Part shown: positions 44,255 through 54,299 of the stretch, piece after piece
Layout: each line of letters begins with the position of its first letter
Position numbering within the stretch: the stretch's first letter is position 1
DNA from: Priestia flexa NBRC 15715
GTDB taxonomy: Bacteria > Bacillota > Bacilli > Bacillales > Bacillaceae_H
DNA: 64,000 nt
Reading direction: 5' to 3'
Assembly (NCBI RefSeq): GCF_001591565.1
Contig: NZ_BCVD01000002.1
Location: 1-64,000 of the forward strand
Program-made: the position numbers and the translations under genes
Notes under the pieces: model-generated
The model's database searches: none
What the model was told of the DNA's origin: nothing
What the model saw: the letters and a program-made list of their open reading frames with translations, nothing else

Positions 44255-44749
44255 TTAAAGAATCAGTTGATAAAACAGAACATCTTGCCATTGATTGAAC
44301 TTCCATCCTACTTCTTTAAATTCCCCACAAAAGGTAAATCCAAACTGTTCATGCATTTTAATACTTTTATCGTTTCCTTTTGTAATACCAGAAATAACAA
44401 CGTGATGATTTAACTCTTTTGCTTGTACTAGAATAGCTTCCATTAACCTTTTACCAATTCCAAATCCTTGGTGAGCTTCATCTACATAAACGGAGAGTTC
44501 AACTGTTCGAATATATGCTTCTTTATCACGGTAGGAAGACAAAGATGCGTATCCAGCTACTTCACCATTTCGTTCAGCAACAAGCAGTGGAAACAGTTGA
44601 CTTTGGTCGTGAGATTCAAACCAGCTTTTACGTTGCCCAATTGTTACAGGAGTTAAGTCAAATGTTGCTGCGCTTTGGCGTACTGACTGATTATAAATAG
44701 CCACCATTGTAGGTAAGTCTTCTGCTAAAGCTTTTCTAATTACTGTCAT
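44255..44749 (-). CDS. GNAT acetyltransferase, phosphinothricin/methionine-sulfoximine type
   Basis: A 164-residue GNAT enzyme of the PAT/MddA group. It has IYNQSVRQSAATFDLTPVT near the N-terminus, the acetyl-CoA loop YVDEAHQGFGIGKRLMEA, and MHEQFGFTFCGEFKEVGWKF, the C-terminal signature. Members acetylate phosphinothricin, methionine sulfoximine or related amino acids. It is similar to Bacillus YwnH. Monocistronic. Confidence 0.86.
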   Translation of the reverse strand: MTVIRKALAEDLPTMVAIYNQSVRQSAATFDLTPVTIGQRKSWFESHDQSQLFPLLVAERNGEVAGYASLSSYRDKEAYIRTVELSVYVDEAHQGFGIGKRLMEAILVQAKELNHHVVISGITKGNDKSIKMHEQFGFTFCGEFKEVGWKFNQWQDVLFYQLIL

Positions 44750-44815
44750 GATGTATCGTGCTCCTTTTTCAAAATGATGTTTCTATTGTACTTGTTTTTG
44801 TCAGAATAATCTACA

Positions 44816-44842
44816 CAAAAAACCTGATGCAAAAGCATCAGG
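44816..44842 (-). terminator. Terminator of the isochorismatase gene
   Basis: CCTGATGC-TTTT-GCATCAGG followed by a T run on the minus strand. Confidence 0.88.
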
Positions 44843-44844
44843 CC

Positions 44845-45432
44845 TCATTTTATATATTGATAGGATTGCAGTACGCGTAGGGCTTCGGATGTTGAAGTAA
44901 CCGTTGCAAATTCATTGTGAAGAGATGATAAGCTTAAGCGATGAACATCTTCTGCTGCAAAAGTTGTTTCACCGTCATATGATAACAGATTGAAACACGC
45001 AGTTGCATCGTGGATGACGTAAGTGCGATAACCTAAGTTTCCTGCCATGCGTGCCGTTGTAGAGACGCAATGGTTCGTTGTTAAACCTACTAGTATAAGC
45101 GTATCGTATCCGTTTTCCTTCAGATAGTTATCCAGTTCTGTTCCTATAAAACAGCTATTTTTATGCTTTCGAATTAAGTATTCATCACCAACAGGACCGA
45201 AACCTTCTTTGAAACGGAATCCTTCCGTCCCTGGAAAAAGAGGAGATGTTTCGCTTTTTGAAGCATGCTGGACATGAATAACCGGAAACTGCTGTCTCCT
45301 CCAAGCTTGTAAAAGAGTGAGCATATTATCTTCTGCATGAATATTATTACGAGTTCCCCAAGCATCTTGTTCAAAACCTTTTTGTACATCTATTATGATT
45401 AAAACAGGGTTTGATTGAATCATTCCAGTCAT
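44845..45432 (-). CDS. Isochorismatase-family cysteine hydrolase
   Basis: A 195-residue cysteine hydrolase with the family triad: Asp in LIIIDVQKGF, Lys in IRKHKNSCFIG and Cys in TTNHCVSTTARMAGN. Members hydrolyse isochorismate, nicotinamide, ureidoacrylate and similar amides. It is the third gene of a cluster with a cupin and a YqcI-family gene. The ribosome binding site is weak; TTG 45435, ATG 45432 and ATG 45423 are all possible starts. Confidence 0.83.
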   Translation of the reverse strand: MTGMIQSNPVLIIIDVQKGFEQDAWGTRNNIHAEDNMLTLLQAWRRQQFPVIHVQHASKSETSPLFPGTEGFRFKEGFGPVGDEYLIRKHKNSCFIGTELDNYLKENGYDTLILVGLTTNHCVSTTARMAGNLGYRTYVIHDATACFNLLSYDGETTFAAEDVHRLSLSSLHNEFATVTSTSEALRVLQSYQYIK

Positions 45433-45444
45433 CAACTTCTTTCA

Positions 45445-45756
45445 TCAAAATTTTAAAATGGAGATTACATACGTACAACCATTCACATCAGCTTTTGACG
45501 CATGCTTTGTGTGTTTTGGTAAATAAATACGATCTCCCGCTTCGCACCGAGTTGTTTCTCCCTCAACTGTAAAATAAATAGATCCTTTAATAATATGAAG
45601 AATCTCGTCGGTAGGGTGAGTATGACTTGGGTGTTCCTGCCCTGCAACATCATGTTGAACCTCTACATAACCGGTATGTTTTGGAAGTAGTTCATGTATA
45701 ACTTCTTCAAGACCACCGCCAATTCCTTTTTTAATAAAGGCTTTTTTTAACTCCAT
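45445..45756 (-). CDS. Cupin-domain protein
   Basis: A 103-residue single cupin. The first motif is HPSHTHPTDEILHIIKG and the second GDRIYLPKHTKHAS, giving the three His and one Glu of a metal site. Small cupins act as sensors or small-molecule enzymes. The start at 45756 has AAAGGAG 8 nt upstream and lies inside the YqcI-family gene (26-bp overlap), so the two are probably translated together. Confidence 0.83.
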   Translation of the reverse strand: MELKKAFIKKGIGGGLEEVIHELLPKHTGYVEVQHDVAGQEHPSHTHPTDEILHIIKGSIYFTVEGETTRCEAGDRIYLPKHTKHASKADVNGCTYVISILKF

Positions 45757-46498
45757 CTCTTTCACTCCTTTTTAGCTTGAATGGACATTCTGTTGGGAAC
45801 GAGTTGTTAACATCTCGCAAGAAGTACTGCTTCCATTCATGATTTTCTTGATCTCCATACCATCCTAGATGAGGATGCGCTTCAACTTTGTCGTAATCTT
45901 CAAGTCGATTCCGAACCGTTTTTTGAACTTGCTGTCCCATTTTTGTATGAGGAGTCATTCCCTCAAACACCCATCTAGGCTGAAATGTAATTATGAAACT
46001 GCTGCTCTTTCGGCTTTTTCGTAATTCATGTACAGGCGTATTACAGACAACAAATATTGGCTCACCTTCAAAACAAAACTCCCATAGAGGATCGTTAGGG
46101 TTTTTGGGGATTTCTTCGGGCCAAGGCTTTCCATCAATTCGATGTAAAAATGTGAGCGTATCCCAAAACATCGTTTCATACTGAGTCATCGTACGTTTTT
46201 TATGTTCAGGCTCAAAGAACACAACAAATGATGTATAGCGACCTAATGTGCGAAAGCATGCCATATATTCTTTAAGTGCATCTGCACAGAGCCTGATATC
46301 TTTATAATTATATGGTGAAGACACAAACGCAAAGCGCAGCAAATCTTTTTTTAATCCCTCTACTCCTAAAATGCAGGGGAAAGGGTTCTCTTCAGAAAGC
46401 ATGTCTTGACTAAAATCACTAAAAACCGCTTTTCCCCATTCAGGAACAATAGGCGAATCCATAATTTCCTTGCTATTGAATAGCTTTTTATTTCTCAT
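45731..46498 (-). CDS. YqcI/YcgG-family protein (haem-dependent N-oxygenase-like)
   Basis: A 255-residue YqcI/YcgG-family protein. It begins MRNKKLFNSKEI and has NPFPCILGVEGLKKDLLRFA, RYTSFVVFFEP, FVVCNTPVH and RWVFEGMTPHTKMGQQVQ, including the Cys and His positions conserved in the family. The guanitoxin enzyme GntA, a haem-dependent N-hydroxylase of an arginine derivative, belongs here. The other genes of this cluster do not resemble guanitoxin genes, so the substrate is unknown. Confidence 0.8.
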   Translation of the reverse strand: MRNKKLFNSKEIMDSPIVPEWGKAVFSDFSQDMLSEENPFPCILGVEGLKKDLLRFAFVSSPYNYKDIRLCADALKEYMACFRTLGRYTSFVVFFEPEHKKRTMTQYETMFWDTLTFLHRIDGKPWPEEIPKNPNDPLWEFCFEGEPIFVVCNTPVHELRKSRKSSSFIITFQPRWVFEGMTPHTKMGQQVQKTVRNRLEDYDKVEAHPHLGWYGDQENHEWKQYFLRDVNNSFPTECPFKLKRSERDGVKKSLY

Positions 46499-46701
46499 TA
46501 AAACCCTCCTTACAGATTTCCACCATATATTTTCATTAGAAATAGGGACGCTTTATATTCGTTTTCCTTGTATTTTCCAAATTCACAAACGACCGGAATA
46601 GGAAATAAGTAAACTTTTAGAAAGAAAGGCTTTTGGTAGGAATTCCACCGATTTGCCTATAGAAGACCGTTTATCACCATAATTTTATATCCTCGTTGCA
46701 G

Positions 46702-47526
46702 TCAATCTCTTTTCGCAGCAGAATAAACAATGTCTTTTAAGGTTTCAGTAAACTTTTTTTGTTCATCGTAAAAAAGGCCGTGACCGCTCTTTTCAAAAGG
46801 AATTAACGTTGAACCCTCAATTCCTTTATGCATGGCTTCAGCTAAAGGAAACGGACAAATTTGATCTTTCTTTCCGTGTAAAATATACGCTTTTACAAAA
46901 ATTTGACTCAAGTCTTCACGGAGATCTTCATCACGCAGTGACTTTGCTGTTTTAATCGTTCCGTGACCCGAAGCTTCTAGACCTAGTAATTGAAACCAAT
47001 CTCTAAAAGAAGAGCTAATTTTTGAATTAAAAAATTTCTGGCCAAAATCGGCGAGCATAGCTGGTCGATCTTGATACGTCGCTTGAATGATGCTATCTAC
47101 TTCTCCCTTAGAAAGTCCATAAGGAAAATCGTCTCTTTTAATAAAGCTAGGGACAGCTGCACCAGCTAGAATCAGTTTGTTCACACCAAACCCTAAATGT
47201 CTACTCATATACCGCAGGGCAATTGCTCCTCCCATTGAAAAACCAACTAACGTTAGAGCTGAAAGTTGTAAGGCGTGAATAACTGCTCGAACATCGTCGG
47301 CTAATGAGTTATATGTATAGCCTTTGAACGGTCGACTTGATTTTCCAAACCCGCGTAAATCTATTGCAATGCAGCGAATCCCATGTTTCGGAAGCTCATT
47401 AAACTGATATTCAAACATTGTATGATTAACTGGCCAGCCGTGAAGAAACAGTATAGGCATTCCACTTCCAATGTCTTCAACATATATTTTCGTACCCTTT
47501 TGATCAACGGTAAGGTAATATCCCAT
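46702..47526 (-). CDS. Alpha/beta hydrolase (YdjP-like)
   Basis: A 274-residue alpha/beta-fold hydrolase. The oxyanion motif is LFLHGWPVNH, the nucleophile Ser is in LVGFSMGGA, the acid is Asp in LHGKKDQICP, and the base His is in KSGHGLF. It resembles non-haem haloperoxidase/arylesterase-type enzymes such as Bacillus YdjP. Two tandem 14-bp repeats lie 38 bp upstream. The substrate is unknown. Confidence 0.84.
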   Translation of the reverse strand: MGYYLTVDQKGTKIYVEDIGSGMPILFLHGWPVNHTMFEYQFNELPKHGIRCIAIDLRGFGKSSRPFKGYTYNSLADDVRAVIHALQLSALTLVGFSMGGAIALRYMSRHLGFGVNKLILAGAAVPSFIKRDDFPYGLSKGEVDSIIQATYQDRPAMLADFGQKFFNSKISSSFRDWFQLLGLEASGHGTIKTAKSLRDEDLREDLSQIFVKAYILHGKKDQICPFPLAEAMHKGIEGSTLIPFEKSGHGLFYDEQKKFTETLKDIVYSAAKRD

Positions 47527-47564
47527 AAAAATACACTTCCTTTCATTATGCCTACTTTATTTTT

Positions 47565-47597
47565 ATGTTGATATTCTCTGTTCATGTTGATATTTTC
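47565..47597. repeat. Tandem direct repeat upstream of the alpha/beta hydrolase gene
   Basis: ATGTTGATATTCTC and ATGTTGATATTTTC, 13 of 14 identical, 19 bases start to start, about two helical turns. Possible regulator site. Confidence 0.4.
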
Positions 47598-47657
47598 TTA
47601 GCTGCTATTTTTTATTTATATTGATTATTTAGAACATAGTTTATATAGAATTTATAT

Positions 47658-47698
47658 AAACTAAAAAGAACGCTGCAAAACAGCGCTCTTTTTAGTTT
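47658..47698. terminator. Terminator of parC
   Basis: A stem of about 18 bp with a CAAAA loop and one wobble; T-tract on the minus strand, immediately 3' of parC. Confidence 0.88.
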
Positions 47699-47699
47699 A

Positions 47700-50132
47700 T
47701 TATTTTGTTTTTTTTTCAATCCACATATCAATAACGTCCCCGGATTCCGCTTGATCGATTGCAAATGAACCGTTGCTATAGCGATCGCTTGGTCGCATTG
47801 ACGCTGGATCAATGCGCTCTGTTTGATTTTTCTCAGACTGTATCACAACCTCATCTTCCTTCGTGACAATCTTCACTTTTGTAATTTGATGAGGATTTGC
47901 TTTTAATTCACGAACCATTACTAATCCACGTTTCGCTCGAGATGACTGCTCAAATTCTGTCATTTTTGTTTTCTTAATAGCACCTCGGTGCGTTGTAATA
48001 AATAAATCTGTTTCCTTCACTTTTTCTTCACTAAAAACAGCTCCGCTAACGACATAATCATTTTCTTTCAAATTGATTCCTTTTACACCTGCAGCGCGCG
48101 TTCCAACAACATTGACTTCCTCTTCAGCAAACCATAAGCCGTATCCTTGGCGAGTGGCAATAAAGACCTGCTGCTTGCCATTTGTTACGTACACATCAAC
48201 TACTTCGTCATTACCTTTTACATTCACAGCGACTAGAGCTTTAGAATAACGTTGCGCCTTATACTGTAGCAACTCAGATTTTTTAATCATGCCGTTTTTC
48301 GTAAAGAATAATAAATAGTAATCTTCTTTAAACTCTTTAATTGGAATGGCTTTCACAATATGGTCGTCTTTATCAATTGGAACAATGTTCATGATATGCT
48401 GCCCCATATCCTTCCATCTAATATCAGGAAGTTCATGTACAGGGAGATATAAATAGTTTCCTTTTCTTGTGAAAATTAAGAGCGTTTCTGTTGTATTAAT
48501 TTCTAACTTTGAAAGAATCCGATCCGTGTCCTTCATACCAAAATCCTGCCCATTCGAAGCTGAATATGAGCGTAAGCTTGTGCGTTTGACATAGCCATCC
48601 TTTGTGACCGTCACAATGACATCTTCAGAAGGAACCATAACTTCTAGGTTAATTTTAATTTCTTCAATCTCCGCTTCAATCTTTGCGCGGCGCTCGTCAC
48701 CATACTGCTTTTTCACGCGGCGAAGATCTTTTTTAATAACGTTAAAAAGCTTTTTTTCACTTGCTAGAATGGCCTCTAGCTCTGTAATCTTTTCTGTAAG
48801 CTCTTTTGACTCCTGTTCTAACGCTGTAATATCAGTATTTGTTAAGCGATATAGCTGTAAGGAAACGATTGCTTCTGCCTGCTTTTCTGTAAAGTCAAAT
48901 TGCGTGATTAAGTTATCTTTCGCATTTCGCTTGTCTTTTGACGCTCGAATGGTGGCAATTACTTCATCTAAGATGGATAAAGCTTTAATTAAACCTGCAA
49001 CAATGTGTTCGCGTTCCTTCGCTTTTGTTAATTCATATTTCGACCGATTGGTTACGACTTCACGCTGGTGCTCAATATAAGCATCCAAAATGCTTGGTAG
49101 ATTCATTAACTTCGGTCGTTTCTTTGAAATAGCTACCATATTAAAGCTGTAAGGCACTTGTAAATCAGTATTTTTATATAAATAGTGTAAGACACCTTGT
49201 GCATTAGCATCTTTCTTTAATTCAATGACAATTCGCAGACCTGTGCGATCGGTTTCATCACGAACTTCTGCAATGCCTTCTACTTTGCGATCAATGCGAA
49301 GCTCATCCATTTTTTTAACAAGGTTTGCTTTATTCACCTCAAACGGAATTTCTGTAATCACAATTTGTTGCTTTCCGCCGCGCACATCTTCAATTTCTGC
49401 TTTTCCGCGAATGATTATTTTCCCTTTACCTGTTTCGTAAGCTTTTTTGATTCCATCAATGCCTTGTATAATACCCCCAGTTGGAAAATCTGGACCATTA
49501 ATGACGGTCATTAGCTCCTCCACTGAGCTTGATGGGTTATCAATTCGCATAATCGTTGCGTCAATGACTTCTCCAAGATGGTGAGGTGGAATTTCAGTAG
49601 CATACCCGGCAGAAATTCCAGTTGAGCCATTTACAAGTAGACTCGGGAACATGGCTGGGAGCACCGTCGGCTCTTCGCTAGTGTCGTCAAAGTTAGGAAC
49701 AAACTCTACCGTTTGTTTGTCAATATCACGTAATAACTCAGATGCTATTGCTGATAAACGTGCTTCCGTATAACGCATTGCTGCCGGTGGATCACCGTCA
49801 ATACTACCGTTGTTCCCGTGCATTTCAACAAGTACGTTTCGTACTTTCCAATCTTGACTCATACGCACCATCGCATCATAAACCGAGGAATCTCCATGCG
49901 GGTGATAGTTACCGATTACGTTACCAACTGTCTTTGCTGATTTACGAAACCCTTTTTCAGCCGTGTTTCCTTCCACATGCATTGCATACAAGATGCGGCG
50001 CTGTACCGGCTTTAATCCGTCTCTTGCATCGGGTAGCGCGCGCTCTTGAATAATATATTTACTATATCGTCCAAAGCGGTCGCCAATTACATCCTCAAGA
50101 GGTAAATCTAAAAATCGTTCTGTTTGTGTCAT
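47700..50132 (-). CDS. parC: DNA topoisomerase IV subunit A
   Basis: An 810-residue type IIA topoisomerase A subunit that cuts and rejoins DNA to separate daughter chromosomes. Catalytic Tyr121 is in [11 protein letters not shown]. The quinolone region reads [12 protein letters not shown], with the drug-susceptible serines intact. A C-terminal beta-propeller starts near residue 500. The start ATG overlaps the parE stop by 4 nt. Position next to plsY and yneT matches the Bacillus parE-parC locus. Confidence 0.96.
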   Translation of the reverse strand: MTQTERFLDLPLEDVIGDRFGRYSKYIIQERALPDARDGLKPVQRRILYAMHVEGNTAEKGFRKSAKTVGNVIGNYHPHGDSSVYDAMVRMSQDWKVRNVLVEMHGNNGSIDGDPPAAMRYTEARLSAIASELLRDIDKQTVEFVPNFDDTSEEPTVLPAMFPSLLVNGSTGISAGYATEIPPHHLGEVIDATIMRIDNPSSSVEELMTVINGPDFPTGGIIQGIDGIKKAYETGKGKIIIRGKAEIEDVRGGKQQIVITEIPFEVNKANLVKKMDELRIDRKVEGIAEVRDETDRTGLRIVIELKKDANAQGVLHYLYKNTDLQVPYSFNMVAISKKRPKLMNLPSILDAYIEHQREVVTNRSKYELTKAKEREHIVAGLIKALSILDEVIATIRASKDKRNAKDNLITQFDFTEKQAEAIVSLQLYRLTNTDITALEQESKELTEKITELEAILASEKKLFNVIKKDLRRVKKQYGDERRAKIEAEIEEIKINLEVMVPSEDVIVTVTKDGYVKRTSLRSYSASNGQDFGMKDTDRILSKLEINTTETLLIFTRKGNYLYLPVHELPDIRWKDMGQHIMNIVPIDKDDHIVKAIPIKEFKEDYYLLFFTKNGMIKKSELLQYKAQRYSKALVAVNVKGNDEVVDVYVTNGKQQVFIATRQGYGLWFAEEEVNVVGTRAAGVKGINLKENDYVVSGAVFSEEKVKETDLFITTHRGAIKKTKMTEFEQSSRAKRGLVMVRELKANPHQITKVKIVTKEDEVVIQSEKNQTERIDPASMRPSDRYSNGSFAIDQAESGDVIDMWIEKKTK

Positions 50133-52105
50133 TGTACATCCTCCTCTGAGACCGTTACTACATTTTCGTTATCTAAAATATTTGGATCTTCTTCTAGTCC
50201 AAACGCTACGTTACTTTCAATCCATTTTCGTCTTGGTTCTACCTTATCCCCCATTAGCGTAGTAACACGACGATCTGCTCGGGCTGCGTCATCAATGCGC
50301 ACACGAATAAGCGTTCTTGTATCAGGATTCATAGTGGTTTCCCATAGCTGATCTGCATTCATTTCTCCTAAACCTTTATAACGCTGAATCATATAGCCTT
50401 TGCCAACTTTTTTTATCGCCCCTTGTAATTCTTCATCACTCCAAGCATATTCTAGAACTTCTTTCTTTCCAGTTCCTTTGCTTACTTTATACAGAGGCGG
50501 AAGGGCAATAAATACTTTTCCTGCTTCAACTAATGGTTTCATATAGCGATAGAAGAATGTTAAAAGTAGTACTTGGATGTGAGCTCCATCTGTATCGGCA
50601 TCGGTCATAATGACAATTTTGTCATAGTTAATATCATCCACTTCAAATTCAGCTCCAACACCGCCGCCAATTGCGTGAATAATCGTACTAATCTCTTCGT
50701 TTTTAAAAATGTCTTGAAGCTTCGCTTTTTCAGTATTAATAACTTTACCTCTCAAAGGCAGTACAGCCTGAAAACGACGGTCACGACCTTGTTTAGCAGA
50801 ACCACCAGCAGAGTCTCCCTCAACTAAATATAGCTCATTTTTTTGTGGATTACGTGATTGTGCAGGTGTTAACTTACCGCTTAGAACCGTTTCTTGACGC
50901 TTTCTTTTTTTACCGTTACGTGCGTCTTCTCTTGCTTTTCTCGCAGCTTCTCTTGCTTGAGCAGCTTTAATGGCTTTTTTTACAAGCAGCGAGCTTACGT
51001 CTGGATTTTCCTCTAAAAAATACGCTAACTTTTCGGAAACAACAGCATCTACAGATGAACGTGCCTCACTTGTCCCGAGCTTCCCTTTTGTTTGACCTTC
51101 AAATTGAAGAAGTTCTTCTGGGATACGAACAGAAACAATCGCACCTAATCCTTCACGTATGTCCGTCCCTTCAAGGTTTTTATCTTTTTCTTTTAGAAGA
51201 TTTACTTTTCTTGCATATTCGTTAAACGCACGTGTCATCGCCGTTTTTGCTCCGGATTCGTGCGTTCCACCGTCTTTTGTACGAACGTTATTAACAAAGG
51301 ATAAAATCGTCTCTGAATAACCATCGTTAAATTGAAACGCAAATTCTACTTCAATATTATTCTGAAAACCTTCAAAAGAAACAACTGGATGCAGCGTATC
51401 TTTTTCTTCATTTAAATATGTAACAAAAGCTTCAATTCCCGTTTCATAGTGAAACACTTCGTGCTGATTATGTCTCTTATCAATTAGTTCAATTTTAAAA
51501 CCTTTTAACAAGAACGCCGATTCACGTAAGCGTTCGCTTAATGTATCAAAGTTATAAACAGTTGCTGAGAAAATGGATGGATCCGGCTTAAAATGAATGG
51601 TCGTTCCTGTTTTTCTCGTTGTTCCCTTTTTCTCTAACGTTGTAACGGGTTTCCCGCCGTTTTCAAAGCGTTGTTCATAGATGGTACCATCGCGGTAAAT
51701 TGTAACCGTTAACCATTCAGATAACGCATTTACAACCGATGCACCTACACCATGTAAACCACCGCTTGTTTTATAGCCACCTTGCCCAAACTTACCTCCA
51801 GCATGAAGTACTGTTAAGATAACTTCAGGTGTAGGTTTTCCTAATTTATGCATACCGGTCGGCATTCCGCGCCCTTTATCCTGCACTGAAATGGAATTAT
51901 CTTGGTGAATGGTTACAATGATTTCTTCACCATATCCTGCTAGCGCCTCATCAACCGAGTTATCGACAATTTCATAAACTAAATGGTGAAGCCCTCTTGT
52001 ATCTGTGCTTCCTATATACATTCCTGGTCGTTTACGAACAGCATCTAATCCTTCTAATACTTGAATTGCATCTTCGTTATAATTAAATTTTTGCTTTTGA
52101 GCCAT
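50129..52105 (-). CDS. parE: DNA topoisomerase IV subunit B
   Basis: A 658-residue ATPase subunit. The GHKL nucleotide site shows [23 protein letters not shown] and [13 protein letters not shown]. The TOPRIM domain has [18 protein letters not shown] and [11 protein letters not shown] with metal-binding Asp residues. The C-terminal [17 protein letters not shown] contacts the A subunit. It is translationally coupled to parC by the ATGA overlap. AAGGGG precedes the start. Confidence 0.97.
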   Translation of the reverse strand: MAQKQKFNYNEDAIQVLEGLDAVRKRPGMYIGSTDTRGLHHLVYEIVDNSVDEALAGYGEEIIVTIHQDNSISVQDKGRGMPTGMHKLGKPTPEVILTVLHAGGKFGQGGYKTSGGLHGVGASVVNALSEWLTVTIYRDGTIYEQRFENGGKPVTTLEKKGTTRKTGTTIHFKPDPSIFSATVYNFDTLSERLRESAFLLKGFKIELIDKRHNQHEVFHYETGIEAFVTYLNEEKDTLHPVVSFEGFQNNIEVEFAFQFNDGYSETILSFVNNVRTKDGGTHESGAKTAMTRAFNEYARKVNLLKEKDKNLEGTDIREGLGAIVSVRIPEELLQFEGQTKGKLGTSEARSSVDAVVSEKLAYFLEENPDVSSLLVKKAIKAAQAREAARKAREDARNGKKRKRQETVLSGKLTPAQSRNPQKNELYLVEGDSAGGSAKQGRDRRFQAVLPLRGKVINTEKAKLQDIFKNEEISTIIHAIGGGVGAEFEVDDINYDKIVIMTDADTDGAHIQVLLLTFFYRYMKPLVEAGKVFIALPPLYKVSKGTGKKEVLEYAWSDEELQGAIKKVGKGYMIQRYKGLGEMNADQLWETTMNPDTRTLIRVRIDDAARADRRVTTLMGDKVEPRRKWIESNVAFGLEEDPNILDNENVVTVSEEDVQ

Positions 52106-52345
52106 TCATACATACCCCTTCCATACAAACACACTTTCCTCATTATGTAGAAGACAGCAGTGCGCTGCCTTTTATATGTTTATCTTTACTTGTTCGTGTT
52201 TCATCCGCTCAGTAAGAACATACGTTTCTATTTTAGCACACTTAAACGATTTTAGCACATATTTCCGTATTATAAAAGCTTATATAGCTCTATCCCTTGA
52301 TTATAGATGACCTTTGAAGCGTTGTCTAACAGTCATTTGATCGAA

Positions 52346-52391
52346 GATATGAAAAACCCATGCTTCCATTCACGCATGGGTTTTTCATATC
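52346..52391. terminator. Bidirectional-type terminator after the CoA-binding gene
   Basis: A perfect 18-bp stem (arms 52346-52363 and 52374-52391) with a 10-nt loop. Confidence 0.88.
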
Positions 52392-52402
52392 CTATCAAAG
52401 AT

Positions 52403-52825
52403 TTATTTCGTTAACGCATGTTCCACTTTAATACAACGATCCATAACAACCGTATAGCCTTTACTTGCTAAAAGTTCATATGCCTCTTCATTTATTAGTC
52501 CTAGCTGAGCCCAATAAATATCCGCATCAATTTCTAAGAACTCTTTCGCAACATCTAATAAATGCTCAGATCTTCTGAACACGTTTACAATATCAACATG
52601 CCCCTCAACATCTGTTAATGATTTTACGGCTTTTACACCTAATACTTCATCGACTAATGGGTTAACTGGTATAATTTCATAACCAGCTTTTTGCATAGCT
52701 TCTGAAACCATATACGACGTTCGTTCTGGATTATCTGATAGCCCTACTACTGCAATTCGCTTACTATCTTTTAGAATCTTTCCTAATTCTTCACGTGATG
52801 GAATTTGAACTGTCACACTTTTCAT
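52403..52825 (-). CDS. yneT: CoA-binding domain protein (YneT-like)
   Basis: A 140-residue protein with the Rossmann-type CoA_binding domain. It has RIAVVGLSDNPERTSYMVSE near the N-terminus, the IIPVNPLVDEVLG segment, VDIVNVFRR, and the terminal VVMDRCIKVEH with a conserved Cys. This family is found alone in many bacteria; the function is not established. It is divergent from plsY, as yneT is near yneS in Bacillus. Confidence 0.88.
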   Translation of the reverse strand: MKSVTVQIPSREELGKILKDSKRIAVVGLSDNPERTSYMVSEAMQKAGYEIIPVNPLVDEVLGVKAVKSLTDVEGHVDIVNVFRRSEHLLDVAKEFLEIDADIYWAQLGLINEEAYELLASKGYTVVMDRCIKVEHALTK

Positions 52826-53011
52826 CTCCTTTTATGCTTAAACGTTCGATGTATAAAATAAATTTCCTGCATATGTTACCCGTTTTTTAGTATTTTGTAA
52901 ACATTTCCTTCAAACTTACAGAAAAAAGACTCTGTTGAAAAACTATGTATGGTGTTTTTGCTATCTCATGGTAAAATAGATACGATATATAGATAAAGGA
53001 GCTTTTGTCAA

Positions 53012-53602
53012 ATGGATTATCTATTACCTATTCTGGCCTATATCATCGGCTCTATTCCCTTTGGACTAGTTGTTGGAAAATGGGGATATGGCATCGATAT
53101 ACGTGAACATGGGAGCGGAAACCTAGGAGGGACCAACAGCTTTCGAACGCTAGGAGTAAAAGCAGGTATCCTTGTAACGCTGGGAGACATTTTAAAAGGA
53201 ACGTTTGCTGCTTCATTAGCTGTTTTGTTTCATTCAGGACTTCATCCTCTTTTCGTCGGTTTATTCGCCGTTATTGGACATACATATCCGCTATTTGCGA
53301 AGTTTAAAGGTGGCAAAGCCGTTGCCACATCTGCAGGTGTTTTATTATTTTATGAGCCTCTTTTATTTTTAACATTGCTTGCTTGCTTCTTCATTTGCTT
53401 ATACATCACCAAGTATGTATCGCTATCCTCAATGATTGCAGGTATCATTGCATTTATTTATACACTATTTACAGGCGAACTAATTTTAATCATCATTGTT
53501 GGATTCTTGGCTTCTTTTGTCATTTATCGCCACCGCGCGAATCTTGGTCGAATTCGTCAAGGGACGGAACCAAAAGTTACGTTTTTCTCAAAAAAGAAAT
53601 GA
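53012..53602 (+). CDS. plsY: Acyl-phosphate:glycerol-3-phosphate acyltransferase
   Basis: A 196-residue membrane enzyme with about five helices that transfers the acyl group from acyl-phosphate to glycerol-3-phosphate, the first step of phospholipid synthesis. Conserved motifs are [36 protein letters not shown] and [27 protein letters not shown] precedes the start. The terminator hairpin starts in its last codons. Confidence 0.95.
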   Translation: MDYLLPILAYIIGSIPFGLVVGKWGYGIDIREHGSGNLGGTNSFRTLGVKAGILVTLGDILKGTFAASLAVLFHSGLHPLFVGLFAVIGHTYPLFAKFKGGKAVATSAGVLLFYEPLLFLTLLACFFICLYITKYVSLSSMIAGIIAFIYTLFTGELILIIIVGFLASFVIYRHRANLGRIRQGTEPKVTFFSKKK

Positions 53603-53626
53603 AGGTAAAAAGCCTTCATTTCTTTT
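53592..53626 (+). terminator. Terminator of plsY
   Basis: AAAAGAAATGAAGG / CCTTCATTTCTTTT, 7-nt loop, T-rich tail; it contains the stop codon. Confidence 0.9.
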
Positions 53627-53693
53627 ATTTTCATCGTTGTAAGCGAATACATTTATATTTTTTTAGCTATACTGACAGTAGGAGGTGATTGAG

Positions 53694-53813
53694 ATGAAGC
53701 CGAGCCGCTGTCCAATGTGTAAGCGTGAAAAAAAGATTCATAAACAAACGCAAAGCAGTCGTTATTGCATTCATTGCTGGGAAACAATTGAGAAGCCCTA
53801 TGAATTTAAATGA
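53694..53813 (+). CDS. 39-residue zinc-ribbon microprotein
   Basis: A short ORF reading MKPSRCPMCKREKKIHKQTQ at its start and RYCIHCWETIEKPYEFK at its end. The CPMC and CIHC pairs form a complete zinc-ribbon in only 39 residues. GGAGGTGA stands 5 nt before the ATG, an excellent ribosome binding site. A stable terminator follows. It lies between plsY and the HesB-like gene. The function is unknown; nucleic-acid or protein binding is possible. Confidence 0.72.
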   Translation: MKPSRCPMCKREKKIHKQTQSSRYCIHCWETIEKPYEFK

Positions 53814-53815
53814 AG

Positions 53816-53880
53816 AAGGTAGTCAAAGTGGTTATTTAGAACATTGTTTACTTTATAACTCCTTTGACTATCTTTTTTAC
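53816..53880 (+). terminator. Terminator of the zinc-ribbon gene
   Basis: Long stem AGGTAGTCAAAG / CTTTGACTATCT with a second inner GGTTAT/ATAAC stem and a TTTTTT tail. Confidence 0.78.
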
Positions 53881-53972
53881 CCTTCCACGTTCATCCAATT
53901 GTATTAATGGTAATTTTAGCTTTTTTCTACTATAATAAGAAAGGAAACCTAGTGATGGAAGGAGCACACACA

Positions 53973-54263
53973 ATGAAATTAAACGTAACAGAACAAGCTG
54001 CCCAATGGTACAAAGATGAAATGATGTTAGAAGGCAATGAACATTTGCGCTTTTTCGTTCGCTACGGTGGTTGTAGTAATGTTCAAAAAGGATTCTCGCT
54101 TGGTATTAATAAAGACCAGCCGTCCAATATCGGTGTCAAAGCTGAAGTTAATGGTTTAACATTCTTTGTAGAAGAAGAAGATCTTTGGTATTTCGATGGT
54201 CATGATTTAAAAGTTGTCTTTAATGAAGAGGCAAGTGAACCTGAATTTATTTACGAAGCATAA
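53973..54263 (+). CDS. yneR: HesB-like (IscA-fold) protein YneR
   Basis: A 96-residue HesB/IscA-fold protein (NVTEQAAQWYKDEMMLEG at the N-terminus, LRFFVRYGGCSNVQKGFSLG in the core). Only one of the IscA cysteines is evident, so it is unlikely to carry an iron-sulfur cluster in the usual way. Bacillus YneR has the same form. The start is the ATG at 53973 after GGAG; the longer frame to 53907 is not supported. A terminator shared with yneP follows. Confidence 0.88.
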   Translation: MKLNVTEQAAQWYKDEMMLEGNEHLRFFVRYGGCSNVQKGFSLGINKDQPSNIGVKAEVNGLTFFVEEEDLWYFDGHDLKVVFNEEASEPEFIYEA

Positions 54264-54264
54264 T

Positions 54265-54299
54265 AAAAAAAGCATCGACTATACATCGATGCTTTTTTT
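54265..54299. terminator. Bidirectional terminator between yneR and yneP
   Basis: AAAAAAAGCATCGA / TCGATGCTTTTTTT, 7-nt loop. Confidence 0.92.

Noticed and set aside
48604..49080. 158-residue plus-strand open frame inside parC
   Set aside because: Antisense shadow of a long gene; low-complexity Ser/Arg composition and no ribosome binding site.
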